Shown here: positions 54,472-64,000 of the stretch, one piece after another
How positions within the stretch are numbered: the first letter of the stretch is position 1
How the letters are laid out: the number at the start of each line of letters is the position of its first letter
Source of the DNA: Paralithodes platypus
Taxonomy: Eukaryota > Arthropoda > Malacostraca > Decapoda > Lithodidae
Direction: 5' to 3'
Assembly (NCBI GenBank): GCA_032716605.1
Contig: CM064572.1
Span: forward strand, 35,725,760 to 35,789,759
Length of the DNA: 64,000 bases
The notes under the pieces: generated by a model
Database searches by the model: none
What the model was told of the DNA's origin: nothing
The model's input: only the letters and a program-made list of their open reading frames with translations
Position numbers and translations under genes: made by a program

Positions 54472-56033
54472 CCTTCAGTACCACCAACCACTCTTCCACA
54501 TGTGTCCCAACTCCCTCTTCCACCCCTTCTCCCCCCTCTTCAATTAGCAACTATTTTCCCTCTTATTTACCTCATTTGTTGATTATTTTCCGAGCCAATT
54601 ATCGTCAGGCCGGTTCGTAGACGGATTAGTCATATTTCCAACCCTCTAACAGTCTGAGATATATCCCGGGCTTCTCAGTAGCTTGCGAGACAATACAGAG
54701 GTGAGATGTATGTCTATTGCCCGGCCGCCCCAGAATACGACCGCCCGGCAAAAATAAAGCCCATAGCATATTTGGATTCATAGATGTCCATTCTAAGGTA
54801 AAACAGGAGAGTAAACTGGGGTGCAGAACCTTAGCCGCGTTTTCGAGCACCCCCAATATCTCCGATAGACTGGGAAAAGTGTCGTATTACACCATTAAGG
54901 GTGTTGAATATCAAGCCAACTCAATCCTGCTTTTACACTGGTTTGAGGAAGTGAAGAACTGGTTTGAGGAAGTGAAAAGTCAATCCGATTCGGGCTTTTA
55001 GTATATATCTGTAAGCAAGTCATCACATTTCATTGGTGAGTGAAACAAAAATCTATATCTAACTGTAGTCATAAAATAGCCCAAACATACGCCAAAGTAA
55101 AGGAATTCACGATCATTCGAAATTGAGCTTTTGTGTATTTATACCAAAACAAGTGAGTTTTGATACTTATGAGAGTATGAAAATTATGAATATGTTCTAA
55201 TATACTAATAGGAACTCCAAAATGTTCATCAAAGCCTGAATATACGAGGTAAATATTAGCATCGTTGTCGTAGTTTAAACAACAACAAAATCAGCACCAT
55301 CGCTTGGACAATCTCGGGAGAGGAATGCTTCGTTTATTAACCCTCTATGTAGCGTTCTATGTGAGTATTTTCGAAACTAATGGAACTGTGATTGTGTACA
55401 TATACTTCCAAGCCAATCTGGTGATCGCTGAACTTTGAAACAATTATAATAGTTTCGAAATCTGGCCTTGTTCATCATAACCGAATTTAGTAGTCTTGGA
55501 CGATGTTGCCAATGTAGCGGATATCGCTAGATCCAGCGAATCACTTCCATCTAGCGACATCAAGATATGATGAGTTCTAGCGACATTAAAGATATTTTCA
55601 GCATTTTAAGGAATTTTCGAGATTTTTCGATTGCTAAAGATTATTCTAGATACGTCAACTTATTTGCCCTAGTGACATACAAGTGTTTAGTGTCTGGGGA
55701 CTATCTAGCGACTTTTCAATTTTCTTCTAGCATACATTTGTGCTTTAGTTTATCTTGTATTGTTTTCTACTTTTGCCATCTTTCTCCAGAAGATTTCCTA
55801 CATGGTATAGTCACTATAGTGACAATTACATATTATATAGGGCTATTATATGTTGGCTGATAATAATAAAGAATTATTGTTGGACGATGAGAATACTGTT
55901 TTTTGTATGTGGATGAGGGAGACAAAAGGCAAAACTGCCTGTGACGAGTGCCTCCCCCAGAGTTAAAAGAGTGGCAGGGCCAAAATCAAGGACCGTTTGA
56001 GCCAAATTTTTTTGGACATACAGTGAAAGAAAT
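54472..56033. other. Low-gene stretch
   Basis: No recognised gene. An open frame at 54717-55001 has a 21-bp duplication (GGTTTGAGGAAGTGAA twice near 54942-54980) but no family signature. The motif TCTAGCGACAT recurs near 55550-55585 and 55715. I see nothing else. Confidence 0.4.
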
Positions 56034-56037
56034 TTAA

Positions 56038-56397
56038 GGGGAGACAGACCGTTTGTTTGTTTTTTTGGTCTATTCATTAATTTATTCCTTTATTTCTTAG
56101 TTTTCTCGCTAGACCTCCATCAAGCTTAGAAAAAAACACCCTAGAACACCCTTCCAGATAAATTTGTAAATTTTTCGGTAGAAAAATTCACCGGCCCCCT
56201 CTTAAAATTTCATGCTCGCTCTAGCTCGCCAGGAAATAATCGACACCTAAATGGCACGAATGGTCTTAAAATTTACAACAAAATGGGGAAAAAAGTGTTA
56301 AAATCGCCAAACTAATGGGCCGAATATCTTATAATCTCAAAACAAATGGGGCTTAAAACGAGGGAGAAAGGGGACCAGAAAAATTACCTATCTCCCC
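56038..56397. mobile_element. TTAA-flanked MITE, GGGG-ended family, copy 2
   Basis: 360 bp, flanked by TTAA (56034-56037, 56398-56401) and in opposite orientation to copy 1; both share GGAGAAAGGGGACCAGAAAA-type and CTCGCTCTAGCTCGCCAGG-type stretches. It preserves CCCATTTGTTTTGAG (minus strand) against ATTAGTTTTGAG in copy 1. Confidence 0.7.
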
Positions 56398-56566
56398 TTA
56401 ACCTCAACAGTCCATCAGCTTCACCTTAAGTCATAGGATGTAATCATGTCTCAGATATCACTGATAATACCAATAGATATCAGTGGTGGTAACGAAAAAT
56501 GCAGCTATATATTTTGTTTACACTCTCCATTGAAATATGATGACTTGTTTGCAGATATATACTTAA

Positions 56567-57043
56567 CACTCAACGAGCGGCCAAGGCGGTATCTTCTACT
56601 ACCTGCCAAGCGTGTGGTTTTACCCTAAACGAGCTTAATTCCGTGCTCTTTTTCATGCATAAACAAGATCCAGAGCGTAACACAATATGTATCCCTGAAA
56701 GGGCGATAATTGAGCTTTCCAATTACACCAGAACCATCCTTCTACGACCACGCGTTCTCTTGCAACGATTGTGCAACCGAAGGGCAAAATCGCTAAAATA
56801 GGGTAATTTCCTTACATAATTCCCTGTGTAGCGAGTTAGTGAGTGTGGATGTGTGTGGAGGGGACGTCAGTTGCAGCGCGGGACCCCGTGCCGAACGGTC
56901 AGAGCCGACCTACGCTCCTCCCACCGCTCATCTCTCTCTCAGAGCCGATAATGTGCTCAAAATTGCATGCGACTATAGCCGGGCCACGCCACATAGTCCT
57001 TGGTTCTCTTGTCCGACTATAGCCGGGCGCTGCTCTTTAGGGG
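56567..57043. mobile_element. piggyBac-type MITE, copy 3 (diverged)
   Basis: 477 bp between TTAA 56563-56566 and 57044-57047. Left end CACTCAACGAGCGGCC and right end GGGCGCTGCTCTTTAGGGG resemble copies 1 and 2, as do internal TATCCCTGAAAGGGC and CTTGCAACGATTGTGCAAC. Confidence 0.75.
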
Positions 57044-57137
57044 TTAAAGCCCGCATCGGATTTACTTTTCACTTCTGTATCAGCGACGTCTTTCTAATGT
57101 GATTCAGGCGATAGTTAGATGATTTTGTGCAGTTTAA

Positions 57138-57576
57138 CCCGTACAGAACCAGCGACGCGCCTGACGCGTCGGCGATGTATGTAACGCACAGCCCCAGAGA
57201 CGCGCCTGGCGGTGTCACCCTAATTGCGCCGACCGTAACCTCAGGTGTAGCCACTCAAGAGGGCTCAGATTTGTATGGGAACTGTGTACGTATCCCACGC
57301 AACCGTGCCGATGGTTGAAAACTCTCAAAGTCCACGTGCGTGCGCGTGAGCGCGCAATAACCTGTTTTTTGGAGTAATTGCCTTCAATTTTTTACTCTTG
57401 TAAAATACGTTTTCGGGGGCTCTGTAGGACCATTCTTTAAGGTTTTTGAGCGGTTTTTCGTGGTTTTTCCTTCATTCCTAACCCATTCGCTATTGTTTCT
57501 GGAATAAAACAATTTTTTGAAAACCGGCCGGGTTCTGGTGAACAAACATTACAAAACTAGCCGGGGCTGGACGGGT
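57138..57576. mobile_element. Inner TTAA MITE, copy 2
   Basis: Ends CCCGTACAGAACCAGCGACG and CTAGCCGGGGCTGGACGGG, flanked by TTAA. It interrupts an outer-family palindromic MITE (TTAGATGATTTTGTGCAGT before, GAGGGATCTGTGGTGG after) exactly at its TTAA. Confidence 0.65.
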
Positions 57577-57807
57577 TAAGAGGGATCTGTGGTGGTATAA
57601 AGGATAAGTTCGAAGACAAAATAAAGTTCAAAGGACGTCTCCGGTACTGAATGGGATAAAATTAGTGTACTGAAGCTAACATGATCGCGTACCAACGAAA
57701 TCAGTAATTGCAATTTCATATCGCCTCGCCCCTTTTCTCCAATAATTACCATTTTGGCTAATTATTCATATATTGGATTAATTATATATGATTGATTATC
57801 TGTTTTA

Positions 57808-57955
57808 GTTTTGGTGGTGTAATGGTTAAGGTGTCTTAAAAATAAAATCTGTGTGATAACCCAGGTTCGAATCCTGGTGGATCACATTTATGCTTTTATT
57901 AATTTCATTGGAGGTGTTTAGTATTTTGGTTAAATTAATAAAAAATAGATTATCT
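57808..57955 (+). mobile_element. tRNA-derived SINE, copy 3
   Basis: Same A box (TGGTGTAATGGTTAAGG), T-arm CCAGGTTCGAATCCTGG and tail TTAATTTCATTGGAGGTG...AATTAATAAAAAATAGAT as copies 1 and 2. The T-arm differs by two paired changes that keep the stem. Confidence 0.75.
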
Positions 57956-59068
57956 GTTTGGGTAAATTGACTCTGTAGTTTCAAGGAATTATAATAGTTA
58001 CGCAAATACTCTTTGTAGTAGAAAATGGTCGGGATCGGTCCACAGAAAACTAATTATTTTATATGGCTAACATTTATATATTCCAAACGCCCATCTTATC
58101 TACATTTAAAATGTAAATAAATACACACACACACACACATCGTTATTATTGTTTTTTGTTTTAATCTAAATTTATTTTCTGACATTGATTGCCTTACTCA
58201 CCACTATAATCGACAAGTATAAAACTATATGGTAATTAACCTGACAAGCGCGATATGACAGTAGGTGCTAGGGTAGTTATTTGTGCATTTCTAGCCCTGG
58301 ATTCTGACAGAATTCGTTATATTTACAATATAAACCATTATTTGTTTTCGGTATGCTTTTATTTTACATATATGATGTATATATGAACCTTCAAGAGTGC
58401 TAAAATAAGTGGGAAAAGCATTTGGGTGGTGAAAAACGAAGATATTGGCCACCCGGTCATAATCTCAGGCGAGAGAGAGAGACAGGCAGCCCTCCCCTCT
58501 CGCTGTCTGGGAGTCAACTGAGAAGAGCGGGGCGGTGTGTGCCGGTGTCTGGGTGTTGCATAACGATCTTTTATGCAACCCACTTGTGCTACATTATCGC
58601 GGGAGAGAAAAATAACCGATAAATGATGATAATAAGAGGAAAAATAGGTGATAATTGAGGTGGGGAGGGAGGGGGGAATAAGGTGGGGAAGGAGGGGAGG
58701 GGGGTGGGTGAGATTTACATGGATGAGTACTGGAGGGGAATTATCTCACCTAGAGACAAATTCCTTTGTTTTGATAGGCCCTTTTTTTTTATGGAAGGCT
58801 TTTTTTATGGTCCTGCTTCCGTGAGGCCTATCGCGTTCCCTATAGGAAGCCTTCCGTGAGGCCTATCGCGTTTGCCAGGTTAAGTAATTACAATGTCATA
58901 ATCCTCCAGCACTGTCATTTGCAATAAACCTCTGTGCAGATATCATTCATTGTGTGAGTGATCACGACCAACGAATAGTGTAAGTACGTTTCTGAAGTTG
59001 ATCGCATATCGGCATCTGTTTGTACCTATACTAACTGTTTAAGTTTATCTCTTTTATATAACTTAATC
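57956..59068. other. Unassigned spacer
   Basis: Contains (CA)n near 58125-58140, a G-rich run (58660-58740) and a direct duplication CTTCCGTGAGGCCTATCGCG at about 58828 and 58851. No gene recognised. Confidence 0.5.
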
Positions 59069-59404
59069 ATGTCTAGTCAAAACGACGAGGAAATTAAAAT
59101 AATTAAGGAATATAGTCCCAGACTAAAGTGGGTGTGCCAACTGGGCATAAATGAGCTTACCCAGTTTTTAGAGTTGTCTAGTTTAGGTTTTCGGTGGAGC
59201 GTTATCCGACCTGATGAATTATACACATTTACTCTTCCACCCCACCATGGTAAAGTGTTATTTTGTTCCGCCAGAACCCTTGCACCGTTTGCACCTGGAA
59301 TGCTGATACCATGGACAGGAGCGTTACACGCTTTCGTTTTGTGGCGGTGTAGGGACGGTTTTTACACCATACCCGAAAGAGGATTAATGGAGCTCCGATC
59401 TTAA
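59069..59404 (+). CDS. Small orphan protein, truncated or ended by Harbinger insertion
   Basis: 111 residues, single exon, family not recognised. Starts MSSQNDEEIKIIKEYSPRLK and is fairly rich in aromatic residues (FRWSVIRP, LWRCRDGFYTI). No signal peptide or membrane segment. TTTATATAAC lies only ~8 bp before the ATG, too close for a TATA box but the same string as in the 3' cassettes of the first gene block. The stop TAA (59402-59404) overlaps the TTA/TAA target site of the Harbinger element, so the original C-terminus may have been longer. Confidence 0.5.
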   Translation: MSSQNDEEIKIIKEYSPRLKWVCQLGINELTQFLELSSLGFRWSVIRPDELYTFTLPPHHGKVLFCSARTLAPFAPGMLIPWTGALHAFVLWRCRDGFYTIPERGLMELRS

Positions 59405-59880
59405 GCGTGGTTCACACATAGCCGAGTCGGTGCACGAGTCCATCACGAGTCACACTCGTCGATTATCGCCGACGCTGGAGGCCGAGTCGGCCGCGAGTAG
59501 CAATTGTTCCCGAGTCAACGAGAGTGTAACACGAGTTAACTCGAGTCAATACGAGTCAACACGTGTCTATGCAAGAGTCTGTATGAGTAACTGAGAATCA
59601 AAACGAGTGTAACACGAACCAAAACGAGTGTCCAAAATTTGAAAAATAACAGCCACATTCCAGAGCACGCAAACAAAGAGTATGGACGAGTCTAACACGA
59701 GTCAACGCGAGTCAACACAAGTCAACACAAGTCAACACGAATCAACGTGATTGTTACACGCATTAACACGGATGTTATACGAAACAACATGAAAGACAAC
59801 ACGAGTTTACACGAGTCGTCACTAGTGTACAAGAGTCGCCGAGAGCCCACCAAGAGTCATTGAGAGTGATAACCACTGTG
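59405..59880. repeat. Degenerate CGAGTCAACA repeats, Harbinger subterminal region
   Basis: Dozens of ACGAGTC/CGAGTCAACA-type units with variable spacing fill the ~475 bp between the element end and its transposase gene. Such subterminal repeats are common binding sites for DNA transposon proteins. Confidence 0.7.
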
Positions 59881-59980
59881 CACGAAAGTTATATAAAGGC
59901 AGCCCCCACCACCACTCATCACCACGGAGGACACACCCACCCACCCATGCATGACCATCAATCGGTGTAACGCGGCAGCT

Positions 59981-60928
59981 ATGGTGAGACTCCTGAAGAT
60001 GCGGATGGATCTCCTAGACATCGAGGAAGCAGAGGCGCTAGCTGAACACCAAACGTCAACGGAAAAGGAAAGCAAGGACAGTTTGGGCCAGGAGTTGGTT
60101 ACTGAGACGGCCACAGTTCGGTATTTACGAACAACTCCTGAAGGAGTTTGAAGTGGAGGACCCCAAATCATACCGGAACTTCCTGCGTGTGGACAAAGTC
60201 ATGTTTAAGGAGTTGGTGGAGCGTGTCGGGCCCAGGATAGAGAAGCAGGACACATTTTGGAGGAAGGCTTTGTCACCTGGGCTGAGATTGGCAATCACAC
60301 TCCGCTACCTGGCCATGGGTGACTCCTATCATAGCCTGCAGTACGTGTTCCGTGTGGCCCGGAACACCATCTCCCTCATTGTGCCTGAGACATGTAAAGC
60401 CATCATCGCAGAGTACCAGGAGGAGCTTATACGTTGCCCCAGGACCCCGGCGGAGTGGAAGGAAGTTGCCAGGGAGTTCTCCAAACGGTGGTATTTCCAC
60501 CATGCCGTTGGTGCCATCGACGGAAAGCACTGCGCCATCCGATGCCCTCCCCATGGCGGAACGGAATTTTACAACTATAAGGGCTTCCACTCCATCGTGC
60601 TCCTGGCTATTGTAGACGCAGACTACAAATTCCTGTACTGCGACATGGGTAATCTCGGTTGCTGCTCAGATGGAGGTGTTTTTCTAAGAACAAGCATCAG
60701 AGCAGCATTGGATGGGTGCACCCTGGGACTCCCTGCTGCCGAACCTTTGGCCAACGACGATACCCCTGTTCCCTACTTCCTGGTTGGTGACGACGCATTC
60801 CCCATGCGAAGGTGGTTGATGAAGCCACACTTTACCCGCCAGCTCACTGTACCTCAACGGATCTTCAATTACCGTCTGTCCAGGGCTCGCTGCGTTGTGG
60901 AGAATGCCTTTGGCATCATGTCCTCCAG
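59981..60928 (+). pseudogene. Harbinger (HARBI1-like) transposase, exon 1, frameshifted
   Basis: DDE transposase that cuts and joins the element ends. From the ATG at 59981 (MVRLLKMRMDLLDIEEAEA) the frame is lost between about 60042 and 60062 and continues one frame over with WARSWLLRRPQFGIYEQLL, a segment that family members carry after a basic run. The catalytic core shows GAIDGKHCAI (first D), YKFLYCDMG, GDDAFPMRRWLMKP (second D) and RARCVVENAFGI (E). The exon ends at AG|GTAAGC (60928/60929). The frameshift may be a sequencing or mutational indel; the core is intact. Confidence 0.88.
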
Positions 60929-61157
60929 GTAAGCGTAATGTCATGTTATGTTAATGTCATGTTATGGTAATGTCATGCCATGTCATGTTAATGTCATGTA
61001 AATTGATGGTAATGTTATGTTATTTCCCACAAATACAGGTTTCGTAGAGGCAACATGTGATATAACAAGTCAATTTATATGCCACCCTCATAATATCAAC
61101 TATAACTCCAGTCAAGTATAAATATACATCATCCTAACCATTCTCTTCCAATCTCAG
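60929..61157 (+). other. Transposase intron with TGTCATGTTA repeats
   Basis: 229 bp, GT...CTCAG. The first ~90 bp are degenerate repeats of AATGTCATGTTATG. A second acceptor-like CAG at about 61037-61039, followed by TTTCGTAGAGG, resembles the authentic exon start and could be a decoy. Confidence 0.7.
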
Positions 61158-61470
61158 ATTCCGGTGCCTCCTATCCAATATAGCCCTATACCCTTCCTGT
61201 GTCGAGTCAGTGGTTCTGGCCTGCTGTTGCATGCACAACCTGATGTGGCTGCGGTACCCTGGTCAGGCCGTCAACATATTGGACGATGAGGACCCTGTGA
61301 CGCATGCTGTCATTCCTGGGGCGTGGAGGGATGATTTGGAGAGGATGAGTCCCCTGCAGAGACTCTCCGGGAATGTCGTGACAGCCCAGGCCAAGCTTCA
61401 ACGCCAGCACCTCACAGACTACTATTCCTCAGCCAGGGGAAGTGTTCCCTGGCAGGACGGCATGATATAA
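61158..61470 (+). pseudogene. Harbinger transposase, exon 2
   Basis: Continues in frame with FRCLLSNIALYPSC, VVLACCCMHNLMWLRYPGQA, AWRDDLERMSPLQ and ends LTDYYSSARGSVPWQDGMI, the conserved HARBI1 C-terminus. Stop at 61468-61470. Named as part of a pseudogene only because of the exon 1 frameshift. Confidence 0.88.
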
Positions 61471-61616
61471 GGTTAATACTATGTTTGGTTTTATATTAGT
61501 CTCCTGTTTGGGTAAGATCTAGTTTATTTATATATATATATATCTGTCATTTTATTTATATTAGTCTCCTATATAGGTAATATAATTAATTATTATTCAG
61601 TCTCATCATTATATTG

Positions 61617-61678
<62 letters not shown>

Positions 61679-62234
61679 CTTTTTGTGTAACATCTGCTAT
61701 TGGTTTCTTATTTGTCTTTTGTTTTAATAATATATTTCAGTATGATTACTATATGTTCTTTATATATTAATACATTTATAATTATTTATATACTTCTGTG
61801 TCACCTTTTCTGTGTGTTTTCAGAGTCATTGATATATGTATAGGACATAACTTTCAATTTACATTTGTCTATGAATTACTGTGACCTTTTTTCTCTTTGT
61901 CTCATATTAGGGTATTTGTTTTCTATTTTTCTGTCTCATTATTTTATTATTTATATATTATACATTTATATGTTTCATTATTATATTATTTATATATTAT
62001 ACATTTATATATATCTTATATGTATTTCGGTAAAACTTTTGTCTGTTAAACTTATAGATAAAATAACTAAATAATAGGTGAATCCAAAACAACATCTCAA
62101 AACACCTTAATTTTATTTGTTTATCAAAAATATAAAGTTTCCTTAATACTAATAAACACCTGTATAATAATGTAATACCTCGTCCTCCCCATCAATGGGG
62201 TTCATGACTACATTGGACAGTTTAACACCCCAAC
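61471..62234. other. AT-rich region between convergent Harbinger genes
   Basis: Contains (TA)n near 61532 and 61637, (CT)n at 61617-61636 and a T-run (61661-61679), plus a TTTATATATTATACATTTATA duplicate near 61950-62010. No gene. Confidence 0.7.
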
Positions 62235-62764
62235 TCACACCTCGTCATCCACAGGCCTGGGGGTGGTGGCTGCCGGGTTCATTCTAGTGTATTGCAGAAA
62301 TCCACCAGGTGTTGGCGGTCTGCTGGGGGTTGAAGAAACCGGGAGGTTGTTGCCATGTGTGGGGGTCATAGAGCCCGCCCACCAGTCAGGTACAAGTGAC
62401 CTCAACGAGGCCATCATATCTGAGAACATGGGGGTGGTGAAACCTGGGGGCCCACATGGTACCACAGACGAAGGTCCTGCCTGCTGGGGTGGGGTTGGTA
62501 GCTTGGGTTGTTGTGGTGCTGTGGTGGCCTGGGGCGAGAGAGATGGTTGAGAGGGTGACGTCTGTGGGCTGGCATCCACATCTTCCCTGGCCTGCAGCAC
62601 GAGCATCATGATTTGCGTGACAATGTGTCACCTACTGGGTTAGGCAACATGTCCAGCTGCTCCTCCAAGTAGGAGACGAAGTTGGAGTACCTAGTCTGCT
62701 TGCCTGCAAGGGTCGACATCAGCCCGGCCATGTCTCTCCTCAGCTCGTCCCGTTTCTCATCCAC
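62235..62764 (-). pseudogene. Harbinger partner gene, last exon (BESS-like), frameshifted
   Basis: The exon opens at 62764 after an acceptor (GTCTAG). VDEKRDELRRDMAGLMSTLA, YSNFVSYLEEQLDMLP and, after a one-frame shift near 62610-62640, QIMMLVLQAREDVDA look like a BESS-type motif (F..YL...L..LP......QI..LV..A). A Pro/Thr/Gln-rich tail follows (PSLSPQATTAPQQP) to the stop at 62235. MADF/BESS proteins partner Harbinger transposases in nuclear import and end binding. Confidence 0.65.
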
Positions 62765-62897
62765 CTAGACAAACAAAAATGCGTTGTTTAGATACATGTT
62801 GTTATTATACATTAATAAATGCACGGCATGGTAACTTGTAATCATTAACAGTTTATCATTATCTTCCTCCACAGTTGACGCATGTTCTACAGCCATT

Positions 62898-63260
62898 ATT
62901 ATATAAATAATCTCGTTATCGATGATATTACAATGCTTTCATAATTACCTCCACAGGTGGGCTCGTCTGGCCAATATACAGCATCCACAAAAATATATTT
63001 AATATGAATACTACAGTTATGAATTATGTTAACATTGCTTTCATATTTACCTCCACAGGTGAGCTCGCCTGGCCAATATACAGCATCCACAAAAATATAT
63101 TTAATATGAATACTACAGTTATGAATTATGTTAACAATGCTTTCATATTTACCTCCACAGGTGAGCTCGTCTGGCCAATATACAGCATCCACAAAAATGT
63201 ATTTAATATGAATACTACAGTTATGAATTATGTTAACAATGCTTTCATATTTACCTCCAC
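62898..63260. repeat. 102-bp tandem array that copies an exon end and splice donor
   Basis: CTCCACAGGTGAGCTCG recurs at 62949, 63051, 63153 and 63255, exactly 102 bp apart. On the minus strand each unit ends GAGCTCACCTGTGGAG followed by GTAAATATGAAAG, a copy of the donor at 63255. As 102 is divisible by three, both strands show open 34-codon repeats; these are repeat artefacts, not genes. Confidence 0.85.
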
Positions 63261-63428
63261 AGGTGAGCTCGCATCAGGACTTTTGCGGTGCTTCTTGGTG
63301 CTGGAGCCAGCAGTCAGCCCTGTCCCGGATGGTGGGGGCATGGCGGAGTTCTCTCCAACACTCTCTGGGTCGTCTAACAGCTCTGGCACGGAAGTAGGGG
63401 GCTGGTCGGCCTGCTGGGGCTCTGGGAA
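63255..63428 (-). CDS. Harbinger partner gene, middle exon
   Basis: 174 bp, phase 0 on both sides: acceptor TTTCAG before 63428, donor GAG|GTAAAT at 63255/63254. Encodes a Pro/Ser-rich linker (FPEPQQADQPPTSVPELLDD ... KKHRKSPDASSPVE) with a possible basic nuclear signal KKHRK. Confidence 0.65.
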
Positions 63429-63855
63429 CTGAAAGAAAGGCATAAATATAGTATTTCAAAGCAATAATTAAGCTATGATTGATAGCATATGTAACTTGAC
63501 AATAAATATTAATACGGAAAGACATTTGATGTTTATATAAATCCTTCTTTATACCTGGAATAAAGCACTAAATATATATTGAAACTTTAGATATGTTACA
63601 ACCCACAATGTTATATAAATGGGAGCATATTATTACAATGTTCTTTTCTTAACAGGAGAACTTATATATTTTCTGGCTGGTTATAACTTGGTCTTATAGT
63701 TTCCAATTTATATATTATTGTCACAAATATAAGTAGTACACTATCCATTCTAGAACAGTATACGGAATGCCCATGCATGAATATGGTGACTAAAACGCCA
63801 TTTATTAACCCTCATATAAAATTCTAGACCTAGGTATGTATATTAGTGTTCTCAC
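63429..63855 (-). other. Intron of the Harbinger partner gene
   Basis: 427 bp, AT-rich, GTGAGA...TTTCAG. No other feature. Confidence 0.55.
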
Positions 63856-64000
63856 CTTAGCTGTGACCCGGGTTTTGACACGGGAAATGTGCCCTTTCAG
63901 GAAGAAGAACTTTTCTAGTATCCACTCATCACGGCCAGACCTTGGCCGCCCCTCGCTGGTGCCAGGGGTGCCCGCACCACTCTTCTCGTCGGTGAGCGTA
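63856..64000 (-). CDS. Harbinger partner gene, MADF/Myb-like exon, partial
   Basis: Open to the window end; encodes GRDEWILEKFFFLKGHISRV and KTRVTAK, ending at donor AAG|GTGAGA (63856/63855). The W..E.F...HI pattern fits the end of a MADF or Myb/SANT-like DNA-binding domain, but only its last ~25 residues are visible. Confidence 0.55.

Larger units (their letters stand above)
59402..64000. mobile_element. PIF/Harbinger DNA transposon, left part
   Basis: Begins at a TTAA/TAA site with GCGTGGTTCACACATAG. It holds a HARBI1-like transposase (plus strand) and a convergent MADF/BESS-like partner gene (minus strand), the standard two-gene Harbinger layout. The right terminus is outside the window, so the inverted repeats cannot be paired. 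Confidence 0.85.

Noticed and set aside
54717..55001. Possible small gene
   Set aside because: No recognisable motif, contains a recent 21-bp duplication, and lies in decayed repeat DNA.
62899..63192. Minus-strand 34-residue repeat protein
   Set aside because: Same tandem array read on the other strand; it spans splice donors of the Harbinger partner gene.
62898..63260. CRISPR-like array
   Set aside because: Units are contiguous 102-bp repeats without unique spacers, in a eukaryotic transposon intron.
63004..63432. Long open frame on the plus strand with repeated MNTTVMNYVN units
   Set aside because: Produced by the 102-bp tandem array (a multiple of three) and reads across the opposite strand of real exons; no family signature.

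Overview
The window looks like repeat-dominated nuclear DNA of an arthropod, most likely a decapod crustacean. This is inferred from the long (AT)n tracts, from the mix of BEL/Pao, Ty3/gypsy, Penelope, hAT, piggyBac-type and Harbinger elements, and from the Hsp70 and Na+/K+-ATPase beta relatives; no ribosomal or mitochondrial marker is present to prove it. Most coding sequence belongs to transposable elements, nearly all of them broken by stops or frameshifts.

Bases 1-7600 hold a compact block of intronless genes: a disabled Hsp70 copy, a secreted glycoprotein-like gene, three minus-strand TAZ-zinc-finger-like paralogues, a short Na+/K+-ATPase beta-like gene and an acidic-tailed orphan. AT-rich inverted-repeat blocks lie on both sides of the TAZ cluster, and a recurring cassette (AATAAA followed by a TATA-like TTTATATAACC) follows the genes. 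The beta-like gene plus its downstream orphan were tandemly duplicated. The second copy has decayed and a complete BEL/Pao element (7605-15404, target duplication CCACA) sits inside it. The block resembles captured-gene or virus-derived DNA, but that is not proven.

Bases 15600-31700 are nested retroelements: a minus-strand gypsy fragment carrying two tRNA-derived SINEs, then a Penelope-like element (minus strand) split by a 10.4-kb gypsy element called G1 here (20052-30477, target duplication AAACT). The 5' LTR of G1 contains its own 300-codon cold-shock-domain (Y-box-like) ORF just downstream of the LTR CCAAT/TATA promoter. The 3' LTR lacks exactly this block, and the missing segment is bounded by the 10-bp direct repeat CCAGGGGTCA. 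This is the most unusual arrangement in the window.

Bases 31760-49630 hold a solo LTR and two related gypsy elements in opposite orientations (B, plus strand, 33578-41211; C, minus strand, 41778-49630). Their integrase lies before reverse transcriptase/RNase H, the Gmr1-type order, unlike ordinary gypsy elements. Bases 49630-58000 are a graveyard of short TTAA-flanked elements (several nested), a 1.06-kb hAT-type element, a near-perfect 46-bp hairpin and a third SINE.

Bases 59069-59404 are a small orphan ORF that ends exactly where a PIF/Harbinger element begins. That element carries a two-exon transposase on the plus strand and a convergent, multi-exon MADF/BESS-like partner gene on the minus strand that runs off the window end. 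Its intron contains a 102-bp tandem array that copies a splice donor.

Live cellular function is plausible only for the small single-exon genes at 943-1920, 2796-4545, 5148-5897 and 59069-59404, and for the LTR cold-shock ORF.
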